From: Vibrio albus
Lineage (GTDB): Bacteria; Pseudomonadota; Gammaproteobacteria; Enterobacterales; Vibrionaceae
Length of the DNA: 64,000 nucleotides
Assembly: GCF_003144035.1 (NCBI RefSeq)
Contig: NZ_QFWT01000010.1
Span: 1-64,000, forward strand
Direction of reading: 5' to 3'
This document shows, in pieces, positions 7,961 to 15,896 of this stretch. The translations under genes were made by a program, and so were the position numbers. The notes below the pieces were generated by a model that saw only the letters and a list, made by a program, of their open reading frames with translations, was not told the DNA's origin and made no database searches. Positions within the stretch are counted from its first letter, which is position 1. Each line of letters starts with the position of its first letter.

Positions 7961-9187
7961 TTACGATGCTATTTCATAACAATGACTCTGTTGTTTGTAT
8001 ACCAAGCTGACAATCGCCGGATCCAGTTTGCCTTGCTCTGTCATCTCTTTCAGTATGCTTAGTATTTTTTCTATTGGCATCCCTTCTCTGTAAGGGCGTT
8101 TCTGCGCTAGCGCCTGGAACACATCAGCCACGGCAACAATTCTGGCTTCCATCGTAATGGCGTTTTGATTTGGATGGAAAGGGTAGCCCCTACCGTTTAA
8201 ACCTTCGTGGTGAAAAGAGGCCCAGTTAGCAATATCTTCCAGTCCGGTAATATGGCGCAGAATTTCATAGGTTTCATAGCTGTGTTGATTCATGATCGCG
8301 CGTTCCAGTTCATCCAAGCCGCCCGGCTTCTCCAGAATTTCATCGGGCGTTCTGAGTTTACCTAAGTCATGCAGCAATCCGGCTATTTCGATCATATCGC
8401 ACTGGGTTTCTGTCATCCCATATTCAACGGCAATATACCTTGCCAGCTCCGCGACCTTAGCGGAGTGTTGTGCGGTGAACGGGCTTTTCTGGTCGACAAT
8501 GTATGCCAGAATATGGGACAGCTGCTTAAGCTGTTCAAGGCTAATGATGGTGTTACTTTTTTCCTTGCTCATATCCCATACATAGCGGGTTATATGTTGA
8601 TCTTCCAGCGCGATCCAGAATGACTCTGATTGTTGAATATCCAGGAAAGCCTCTATGAATTCGGGCGCAAAATAGTGGCTCCCTTTTTCGACTATTGTGT
8701 TCGTAATGTGATGTCTGGCTATCAGAATATCCTTTCCATAATGACCGGCTCCGTATGTGTCGATTCTGTCAGCCAGAAAAACCAGGTTCGCCATCATGGC
8801 ATCCCGGGGTTTTATTTCTTTTTTATTCAGCTCACTCCATGGCGTATGATGGTACAGTATTGGCACTGCAAAATGAGAAAGCGGGGAAAAGTCCTTCAGT
8901 AGCTGGTAACCGATGTCGCAGTGTTCCTGCGCGTTATCCCAGGCAAAATTGGCGACGAGATTACTGTGTGTATGGTTGGAGGAAACTCCGATATCATGCA
9001 GCATGCCCAGCTCAAAGAGATATTGCAGATCCTGCTGGCTATAGCCAAGCTCATGCCCTAGTTGGCAGGCCATATAACCCACACGTTTGCCGTGATTGGT
9101 ATCATCTATACCGACCAGAGAAACCGAGGTTTCGATGGCGGTAATCATTTCTCTTAAGTTCACATGAAACACGGATGCGACATTCAT
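7961..9187 (-). CDS. HD-GYP c-di-GMP phosphodiesterase with a second N-terminal HD domain
   Basis: A 408-residue soluble protein. The C-terminal HD-GYP domain has HS near residue 240, LLHDLGKLRTP (HD near 270) and HHEGLNGRGYP near 324, close to the consensus HHExxDGxGYP with Asn replacing the usual Asp. The metal ligands otherwise appear intact, so hydrolysis of c-di-GMP to pGpG/GMP is expected. The N-terminal half also contains MLHDIG and YHHTPW, a second HD-like domain without the GYP tail, possibly regulatory. There are no membrane segments. It is flanked by two diguanylate cyclases. Confidence 0.82.
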   Translation of the reverse strand: MNVASVFHVNLREMITAIETSVSLVGIDDTNHGKRVGYMACQLGHELGYSQQDLQYLFELGMLHDIGVSSNHTHSNLVANFAWDNAQEHCDIGYQLLKDFSPLSHFAVPILYHHTPWSELNKKEIKPRDAMMANLVFLADRIDTYGAGHYGKDILIARHHITNTIVEKGSHYFAPEFIEAFLDIQQSESFWIALEDQHITRYVWDMSKEKSNTIISLEQLKQLSHILAYIVDQKSPFTAQHSAKVAELARYIAVEYGMTETQCDMIEIAGLLHDLGKLRTPDEILEKPGGLDELERAIMNQHSYETYEILRHITGLEDIANWASFHHEGLNGRGYPFHPNQNAITMEARIVAVADVFQALAQKRPYREGMPIEKILSILKEMTEQGKLDPAIVSLVYKQQSHCYEIAS

Positions 9188-9336
9188 TTTATCTCTCCAT
9201 ATGATACCAATGTTCCCAGTGTAGTGTATGTGTTGAACGATAAAAGTGAGTAGTTAAGCGATTTGGAAATAATATCTTAGTTCTCGTCAGTATCAGTAGA
9301 AATGGATCATGAGTATTAGGGGAGCACCTTAGTGAA

Positions 9337-10431
9337 CTATTTAAGACTGACCCGGTTTCGTCCGGTGTGCTTAGAAGTGTACAAAGCCTGATCGGCAATA
9401 TTTATTGATACATCAGGCCTTTTGTCAAACTGAAATTCTGATACGCCAAAGCTTGCGGTGAAATAAATATTATTTTCCTTGTAAGACAGTACATTAGATT
9501 CACACTGAGATCGGATCCTTTCCGCGACCGTTAACGCGGTGTCCGTGTTCACTCCGGGTAAAAATATAATAAACTCTTCACCACCATAACGGGCGGAAAT
9601 ATCATAGTTCCTGATAACACCTTTGATAATAGACGAAAAGTGTCTAATAGCCTCATCACCAGCGTCGTGCCCATAACTGTCGTTGATTTTCTTGAAATAG
9701 TCGATATCTGCGATAATGATTGAAGCCGGTTGGTTTTTACGTTTTAAGTAGTCAATTTGGGCGGTGATTTTCTCGAATAATGCCCGACGGTTGAGCATAT
9801 CTGTTAATTCATCTTTCGAGGCCAACCGTTCGAGCAGGATATTACTGTCCATCATATAACTAGCAAGTAAAAAGATACCAACACCGAAAATAAATGCTGG
9901 CGCAAATATAAGATTGGTAAGCATAAGTTTACTTAAAAAGTCTTGATGATCATGACTTATATGATTAGAGAGGTCAAATAACAGGACACTAAACCACATA
10001 AGGAGCGTTACAATAAGGCCAAAATCTGCTCGGTTTGGTTTCGGTTGTCGGGTAAGTATCAGCCAAATAATGAAGATGCTATTAATAATGCCAAAGATTA
10101 CCGGCAATATCAGATAATACGGACCGGTCATGTGAAATATAAGGTAAAAAAATAAAAATATATAATAAACTCTTTCAATAAAATATTTCTGAAATCGGAC
10201 TGCCATTCCGATGGATAAAACGGCAATATTCAGAATAAAGAAAATATCCATAATCTTGTGTTCCAGCGGAGAGTGAAACGTTGGAACGACACTGAGTAGC
10301 AGAATAATAATGGCAGAAGTAAGAAAGAAACTGACAAAAAAGGGTTTTGCTTTCCTGGGAGCATCCGGTTCACGGATCATCAAAGAGGCTACCAGGCCAA
10401 ACAATGTCACCATCAGCGCTGATAGCAGCAA
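9337..10431 (-). CDS. Membrane diguanylate cyclase with multi-TM N-terminus
   Basis: About 364 residues. The first 200 contain roughly six or seven hydrophobic segments; the C-terminal GGDEF domain has GGEEF near residue 281 and an RNYD I-site five residues before it. It should make c-di-GMP and be feedback inhibited; the membrane part is a sensor of unknown ligand. The start is odd. The frame opens only with TTG at 10431 or ATG at 10413, neither with a convincing Shine-Dalgarno. An ATG at 10450 preceded by AAGGA is in another frame, +1 relative to the gene. A start-region frameshift, programmed or mutational, is possible. Confidence 0.8.
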   Translation of the reverse strand: MLLSALMVTLFGLVASLMIREPDAPRKAKPFFVSFFLTSAIIILLLSVVPTFHSPLEHKIMDIFFILNIAVLSIGMAVRFQKYFIERVYYIFLFFYLIFHMTGPYYLILPVIFGIINSIFIIWLILTRQPKPNRADFGLIVTLLMWFSVLLFDLSNHISHDHQDFLSKLMLTNLIFAPAFIFGVGIFLLASYMMDSNILLERLASKDELTDMLNRRALFEKITAQIDYLKRKNQPASIIIADIDYFKKINDSYGHDAGDEAIRHFSSIIKGVIRNYDISARYGGEEFIIFLPGVNTDTALTVAERIRSQCESNVLSYKENNIYFTASFGVSEFQFDKRPDVSINIADQALYTSKHTGRNRVSLK

Positions 10432-10568
10432 GAGGGGATTGAATTGGCATAGGCATCCTTATTCCCGATAAGATCTCTTTGATTAATATAAAAATAGACG
10501 TAGACTGGGGATGTGTCTACAAGGAGAGCCATCTCCGTTAAATCCTCAGAAAGCGTTAGCCTATTGAT

Positions 10569-11675
10569 ATGATTAGAACAAAACTTCGCCAATATTATGA
10601 TCGGTTTAACACCCGTATCGGTCCTGTCGTTGTCTTAGGTGATGTCGACGGCCTTACACACCTGTTTATCGATAATGACACCCGCCCGGTTGTTCTCGAT
10701 CCTGATGCTGAACATGCCCCTCATCGGTTTGAAGAAGTCAGGAGACAACTAAGCGAGTATTTGTGCGGTGCTCGTCAGCATTTTGAACTCAGGCTGGCGG
10801 GACAAGGAACAGACTTTCAGCAAAATGTCTGGAAAGCATTGACTCATATCCCTTATGGTCAGAGCGCGAGTTATAAAGAGATAGCAATAGCGGTAGGGAA
10901 CCCGGATAGCAGCCGGGCTGTCGGAATGGCAAACAATAAAAATCCACTCCCTATTATTATTCCTTGTCACCGGGTCATAGGCTCCAACCGAAAATTGACT
11001 GGTTATGCATTTGGGTTACCGGCTAAACAACAATTACTGGAATTGGAGCTGATCAACGCCGTGTTTGACCGGCTGAAACGGTATTATGGTGAGTTTCCGT
11101 GGTGGGAAGCGGAAAGCCCGTATGAGGTAATGATTGGAGCAGTACTGACGCAAAATACGAACTGGAAAAATGTTGAGATGGCTCTGGATAACCTCAGGGG
11201 GCAGATGATACCAGAAGCCATTGAGCAAATGCCGGACAATGAACTGGCAGAGCGTATTCGTCCGAGTGGCTTTTATAATCAGAAATTGGTCCGACTAAAA
11301 GCGCTGACACATTGGTTTAAACGGTATGGATACGATATAGAGAAACTGCGCCACACAGAGAAGGGGGTTCTGAGGAAGGAATTGCTGGCTATTTCTGGTG
11401 TTGGCCCGGAAACGGCAGATTCCATTCTGGTGTACGCGATAGATAAACCTTCTTTTGTTATTGACGCTTATACCATGCGTATATTTTCCAGAATCGGGCT
11501 GGACATACCAGAGGACTATCATGTTTACCAGAAGGTTATAACAAGAGCCTTACCGGAAGACCCGAAGCTGTACGCTTATTATCATGCATTGTTAGTTGAA
11601 CATGCTAAACGATTCTGTAATAAAACCCCGCAATGCAATGAGTGTCCGGTCCGTGAGATATGTCGCTACAGTTAG
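10569..11675 (+). CDS. Fusion: O6-alkylguanine-DNA alkyltransferase + endonuclease III-related glycosylase
   Basis: 368 residues, two repair enzymes in one chain. Residues 1-160 are an Ogt/Ada-C alkyltransferase with acceptor Cys133 in IIPCHRVIG, which takes alkyl groups from O6-alkylguanine. Residues 165-368 are an HhH-GPD glycosylase of the endonuclease III-related group (COG2231/MagIII-like): MIGAVLTQNTNW, hairpin GVGPETADSIL near 277-287, catalytic Asp in FVIDAYTMR, and a C-terminal four-Cys iron-sulfur motif C-x5-C-x2-C-x5-C. The Lys of true endonuclease III (GVGRKTA) is Glu here, pointing to a monofunctional glycosylase on alkylated bases. One protein would thus cover direct reversal and excision of alkylation damage. 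The last gene on its strand before the convergent PP2C gene. Confidence 0.85.
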   Translation: MIRTKLRQYYDRFNTRIGPVVVLGDVDGLTHLFIDNDTRPVVLDPDAEHAPHRFEEVRRQLSEYLCGARQHFELRLAGQGTDFQQNVWKALTHIPYGQSASYKEIAIAVGNPDSSRAVGMANNKNPLPIIIPCHRVIGSNRKLTGYAFGLPAKQQLLELELINAVFDRLKRYYGEFPWWEAESPYEVMIGAVLTQNTNWKNVEMALDNLRGQMIPEAIEQMPDNELAERIRPSGFYNQKLVRLKALTHWFKRYGYDIEKLRHTEKGVLRKELLAISGVGPETADSILVYAIDKPSFVIDAYTMRIFSRIGLDIPEDYHVYQKVITRALPEDPKLYAYYHALLVEHAKRFCNKTPQCNECPVREICRYS

Positions 11676-11689
11676 TGGGGTAGTGAAGG

Positions 11690-12445
11690 CTACGATGTAG
11701 ATCTGGCTTTGATCAACAAGGTAGTCACATTATCGTGACCACCTTTAGTTAACGTCTGCTCTATAAGTCGCTGGTTCATTTCTTTTAATGAACCACCAGC
11801 AGAAAGAACTTGGGTGATTTCTGCGTCGCTCAGTTCTTTGTTTAACCCGTCGCTGCAAAGTAAGAAAAGATCGTCCGGCTCAATTTCACTATCGGCAAAA
11901 TCTACATATATCTCTTCAGAAGTCCCGACTGAGTGAGTGACGAGGTTAGAAAATGGATGATGTTCCGCTTCGTCTTTGGTGAGCAGGTCTTTGTCAACCA
12001 ATTGCTGCACATAACTATGATCTTTTGTCAGTTGCATTAAATGCTGCTCCCGAAAACGGTAGGCGCGACTGTCACCCGCCCAAAGTAAAATGCATTGATC
12101 ATGATGAACAAACATCAGAACGGCTGTGGTTCCAATTACTCCATCCGGGCCGAATTTTCGTGCCTTAATAAGTAGCTGATAATTGACGGATTTTAGTGCA
12201 GCTTCCAAAATGTCGATTTTCCCGCTTAACGTGTCTGGCAGCTGAACGTTTGTCATTGCGTCTATCACGGCTTTACTGGCAACTTCACCTGAGTTGTGAC
12301 CGCCCATTCCATCCGCGACAACCCACAGACCGCATTCCTTTCGTTCCAGAAAGGCATCCTGATTGATTTTTCGTATCCGGCCTGTATTGGTCATCGCCGA
12401 CGATTCCCATGTGAAATGACTGTAATTGGATTCTGAGTTGCGCAT
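11690..12445 (-). CDS. PP2C-family serine/threonine protein phosphatase
   Basis: A 251-residue cytoplasmic PPM phosphatase. All metal-site motifs are present: the RKINQDAF start, VADGMGGHNSGEVAS, WAGDSRAYRFR, LLCSDGLN and GGHDNVTTLLI. Bacterial single-domain PP2Cs of this size (Stp/PppA type) reverse Hanks-type kinase phosphorylation, often in type VI secretion. No kinase or T6SS gene lies nearby, so the partner is unknown. It is convergent with the alkyltransferase fusion gene, stop-to-stop 14 bp apart. Confidence 0.82.
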   Translation of the reverse strand: MRNSESNYSHFTWESSAMTNTGRIRKINQDAFLERKECGLWVVADGMGGHNSGEVASKAVIDAMTNVQLPDTLSGKIDILEAALKSVNYQLLIKARKFGPDGVIGTTAVLMFVHHDQCILLWAGDSRAYRFREQHLMQLTKDHSYVQQLVDKDLLTKDEAEHHPFSNLVTHSVGTSEEIYVDFADSEIEPDDLFLLCSDGLNKELSDAEITQVLSAGGSLKEMNQRLIEQTLTKGGHDNVTTLLIKARSTS

Positions 12446-12600
12446 GGTTGTATTACCGATAACAATAGAAATAACCTCTGTATTACTTAATAAGTCTAGT
12501 GTGAGTTCATGGTCTTTTCACATAGTAAAATGTGAAATTAATAACATAAATCATCGGTCTTAATCCAAAGGACTCACCTACATCGTGATGGTAATTGTTG

Positions 12601-12789
12601 ATGCCCGTTGAAATTGAAATCTACCTGCCATGTCGCCCAGAAGCCGTTTGTGATGTGATTAACGGAGTCATTGCACTTTTGTTTGTTATTGGAGTACTTA
12701 TGTTTATTCGTGTTATTTGTAAAGAATATGATCAAATTAAACATAAGAACAATATACGACAAAAGAAAAAGACTAATAGAAAAAGATAA
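12601..12789 (+). CDS. Possible small single-span membrane protein
   Basis: A 62-codon frame from ATG 12601 encodes a short polar head, one strong hydrophobic segment (about residues 20-37) and a Lys/Arg-rich tail, a plausible cytoplasmic end. There is no clear Shine-Dalgarno and an overlapping minus-strand frame of similar length exists. I do not recognise it. It sits in an AT-rich stretch upstream of a secreted orphan protein. Confidence 0.3.
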   Translation: MPVEIEIYLPCRPEAVCDVINGVIALLFVIGVLMFIRVICKEYDQIKHKNNIRQKKKTNRKR

Positions 12790-13117
12790 ACTTTATGGTG
12801 GAGTAAGAGTAATTAACTAAAAAAATAGTATGATAAAGTGTTGATTTGGTTTATTGGTTATTAATGATTTTGGACTATTAAAAATTAAAAGGATATCTTG
12901 TTAACTGGATTTGGTTATATGCAATATGCTATTGTTTTTTTGTTATTATATTTTAAGTTATTGATGCTAATATCTATAAAAATTAGAAAAGTAATTTATT
13001 TATATAATCATATGTTATTTTGTTTTTTTAAATAGAATAAATGATATATTAATGAATTAGACTATTTTATGGTTGTTTCTATAATATTATTGAGCCCAAA
13101 ATATAATGGAGGCAATC
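12790..13117. other. AT-rich intergenic region upstream of the secreted protein gene
   Basis: This stretch is dominated by A and T and holds no open frame of note. It presumably carries the promoter of the gene at 13118; many TATAAT-like hexamers occur, so I do not choose one. Confidence 0.4.
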
Positions 13118-14203
13118 ATGGGGTGCATTATCAAGCAAATAGGTTCTTTTCTTGCAGTTATGCTGATGATTATGTCATCAGTTTATGCAGCAAAACCTAT
13201 CAATGATGAAGGGATGTATTTAGGAAACGGTTTTCCTAGTGGTGAACATTTTAACTTGCTGTTTCATGGTAAAAAAGCTGATCATCAGTGCGAAACTTAT
13301 ATTGAAATCGCTACTATTGTGCCTTTAACTGGTGGGGATATTGAGGATGCTCCTTATTCAGTAGGTGAAAAATTTCCGGTTGGAGAGTGCCCGGCTTCAA
13401 CGGAAGATTACAGCTTCACCTGTGAGTATGGCAATGTTGTCAACATGCCAAGAGGTAGTGAAAATATTCAGGTTTTGATGGAATCAGGACGAAGTGGACC
13501 AGCTAAAAAAACGGGAGATGATTCTGATCTAAATAATGATGCGCTTCAGGTAACAGATGCTTGTACGGGTTATTCTGGTAATGATCCAGCGGTTGTCCGG
13601 TTGCCAGGTAACAAAAACGGGTATGCGGTATATGGACGAGTATTAGGTAAACCGACTGACGACGGCTCTCCAGATTTTAGTATTGATGGAAGAAGTATCC
13701 CTATTATTGGTGATATGGATGAAAATGGAGACGTAGTTTGGTTAATGGGTGTTATCAGTGGTGACGGTGTATATCTTCCTGATGAATGTGGCGTTGATGG
13801 ATGTATGCTTACCCGTTGGGATCCTGAGACAAAAGGAAAAGGTGCTAAAAAAGCTACTGATTTGACCGGGCTATTTACTTTTACAGGCTCTGTTTGTTAT
13901 GAATCTAGCAGTGATGAAGCTTGTCTGGATGATGGCTGTACGGCGACTGAATTCTGCTGTACAGAAGTGTCAGATTACGAGTTAGGGGATATTGAGTACA
14001 ACGGCACTGTGTATGACTGTGCTAGTTTAGCCTCAATCCCTGATGCAGTAGAATGTCCAGTGGATACATTACCGCTTACTTTATATTGTCATGAATTTAC
14101 AGAAGACACATGGATCTTTAATATTGCCGATTTTGTTAATGTCTTGTATAGCTTATCCAGCGATGCCTATAACGTACAGTTCCGTTTCTATCCTATAAAA
14201 TAA
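13118..14203 (+). CDS. Secreted Cys-rich protein of unknown function
   Basis: 361 residues from ATG 13118, which has GGAGG at 13108-13112; the in-frame ATG at 13106 overlaps that ribosome site and is unlikely. An N-terminal signal peptide (hydrophobic LAVMLMIMSSVYA, cleavage before AKP) sends it to the periplasm or outside. The mature part is acidic, rich in Asp and Gly, and has about 18 Cys, many clustered in the last 100 residues, suggesting disulfides. I recognise no domain. Low GC and single-gene context suggest acquired DNA, and a terminator follows directly. Confidence 0.72.
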   Translation: MGCIIKQIGSFLAVMLMIMSSVYAAKPINDEGMYLGNGFPSGEHFNLLFHGKKADHQCETYIEIATIVPLTGGDIEDAPYSVGEKFPVGECPASTEDYSFTCEYGNVVNMPRGSENIQVLMESGRSGPAKKTGDDSDLNNDALQVTDACTGYSGNDPAVVRLPGNKNGYAVYGRVLGKPTDDGSPDFSIDGRSIPIIGDMDENGDVVWLMGVISGDGVYLPDECGVDGCMLTRWDPETKGKGAKKATDLTGLFTFTGSVCYESSSDEACLDDGCTATEFCCTEVSDYELGDIEYNGTVYDCASLASIPDAVECPVDTLPLTLYCHEFTEDTWIFNIADFVNVLYSLSSDAYNVQFRFYPIK

Positions 14204-14218
14204 AAATGAGATTTATTT

Positions 14219-14246
14219 ACACCCTGGTATGTGCCGGGGTGTTTTA
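14219..14246 (+). terminator. Terminator after the secreted protein gene
   Basis: ACACCCTGG (14219-14227) pairs with CCGGGGTGT (14234-14242) with one wobble, followed by TTTTATT. Confidence 0.7.
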
Positions 14247-14453
14247 TTATGCCTAACAAAAACCGGTGAGCAGAAAAATATAAAGTATAGCGACCAGTAC
14301 AAAAGAAAAATTGAATAATAAAAAAGAAAATCAAGAAATATGTGAGACCAAGCCCAATTCTCGGGAGGGTAGGAAAATAGTCAATTAATAGCACTCCTAT
14401 TAATGATAAAGTTTATCAGATAAAAATACCTTAGGTCTGGCATCAACGAAAGG

Positions 14454-15896
14454 TTGACTCAGTGTTTTGATAAATATTGTTGGCTAATACAAGTGGTTAA
14501 ACTAAGAAATATAAATGCCTTAATTGTCAGTGACTCGTTCTCAGTGACAAAAAATGCTCACCTGATTTTAAGGAGCATGGAAGTAAAGGAAGCCAGAATA
14601 CATAGTGCAAACAATGGTAGAAATGCTTTGCAGCGGGCGACAGGAACCTCTTATGACATCATTATTGCCAGTGAGGTGATAGATAAGAACTGGAGTGCAA
14701 AACTTCTGTTTGAAGAACTTACCTACGGTAACTTACTACGAAAAGACGCTGTTTTTGTTGTCTGGGCTAAAGCTGATAAACCCGATACGATTCGCGATGT
14801 GCAGGATACCGGTATTGACGGAATGGTTGTTGCTGCTTGGGGCGTAACAGAAATAAGGCAAAGCATTTGTTCTCTGTTGAAGTGCAAACAAGCACTGAGC
14901 GAGCTGTACAGGTCTGATGATGAATCCCCATTGGAGGAGACCGACTCAACTTCTATGCTGTCATTATGCAATCAACTTGAGTTCACCTATCCGGATTATT
15001 TCTATTCTATACAGAAATTTCGTGGAGAACTGTTTGAAAAAGCCAGTGACTACGATGCAGCGGTGCGGCTTTACCGGTCCATGCTTAACCACCTGAGTGC
15101 TAACGATGATACTGACTGGTTGTATCTCAGACTAAGTAATGCGCTTATTGAAAATGGTCAGTTCAAACAAGCGAGAAAAACACTTCAGGAGTATCGTTTA
15201 AGGTGTGAACGCTACAGTGTTACAGCGCTGGATATCGAAGCGAAGCTGGAACTGAACCTGGGGAAAATTGAGAAAGCGGTCGATATTCTCTTTCATGCCT
15301 GCAGGTTAATCCCTGATAATTATGCCCGTCAGGAACTGCTTGCAGCCCTGTACCTTATCCAGCAAAAGTATGAGCAGTCTCAGAAAGTTTATCAGTATTG
15401 TTATCGAGCCGTAAAAAATACCTTTCGTGACTCACCACCAACGTATTTCCGATACCTGCGAAGTTTATTGTACGTGGCTCAGAGTGATGACGCATTAAGC
15501 TATATGTATCGTAAGAAGTTTGAGCTGGAGATCAAACGATGGAAAGGCGGGGCGGTTCTGTGTAAAAAAGAAATGCTGCAATTTAATCTCCTGAAAATGC
15601 ACAGTAAATCTCTTTCCGGAGAGCGAACGGTGGTCATATCCAAACTTAAGCAGCTATGCCCTGAGCTTAGACAAATGAATATGGATTCACTACAGCATTA
15701 TTTGTTTTTAGCTGGCAGCTATCGGTTGGATAAGGAAATGGAAGAGGCGTATGCTGTCGCGTCTGCGCAATGTCAGAAAGCGACAGCAAATTCATTAGTA
15801 CAGGTAGAACCGTACCTTATCAGCCATACTTATCGTTGTTTTCAAGAGCAGGCTAAACCGGATGCCGGGACAGACTATCTGCCTGTGACGATTTAA
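14454..15896 (+). CDS. Response-regulator-like receiver domain fused to TPR repeats
   Basis: Up to 480 residues. Positions from about 20 to 135 fold like a CheY receiver (NINALIVSDSFS, then a YDIIIAS strand), but the phosphoacceptor Asp is replaced: the strand reads IIIASEV instead of II-x-D. From about 165 to 460 there are several degenerate TPR helices (EKASDYDAAVRLYRSML, NGQFKQARKTL, LGKIEKAVDIL). It is probably a protein-interaction adaptor not switched by phosphorylation. The start is uncertain: TTG 14454 as given, or GTG 14493 nearer the domain. It overlaps the convergent fadD stop by 4 bp. Confidence 0.65.
   Translation: MTQCFDKYCWLIQVVKLRNINALIVSDSFSVTKNAHLILRSMEVKEARIHSANNGRNALQRATGTSYDIIIASEVIDKNWSAKLLFEELTYGNLLRKDAVFVVWAKADKPDTIRDVQDTGIDGMVVAAWGVTEIRQSICSLLKCKQALSELYRSDDESPLEETDSTSMLSLCNQLEFTYPDYFYSIQKFRGELFEKASDYDAAVRLYRSMLNHLSANDDTDWLYLRLSNALIENGQFKQARKTLQEYRLRCERYSVTALDIEAKLELNLGKIEKAVDILFHACRLIPDNYARQELLAALYLIQQKYEQSQKVYQYCYRAVKNTFRDSPPTYFRYLRSLLYVAQSDDALSYMYRKKFELEIKRWKGGAVLCKKEMLQFNLLKMHSKSLSGERTVVISKLKQLCPELRQMNMDSLQHYLFLAGSYRLDKEMEEAYAVASAQCQKATANSLVQVEPYLISHTYRCFQEQAKPDAGTDYLPVTI

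Noticed and set aside
12574..12762. Minus-strand 62-codon frame
   Set aside because: It overlaps the slightly better plus-strand candidate, has no ribosome site and encodes low-complexity Asn/Lys sequence typical of chance frames in AT-rich DNA.
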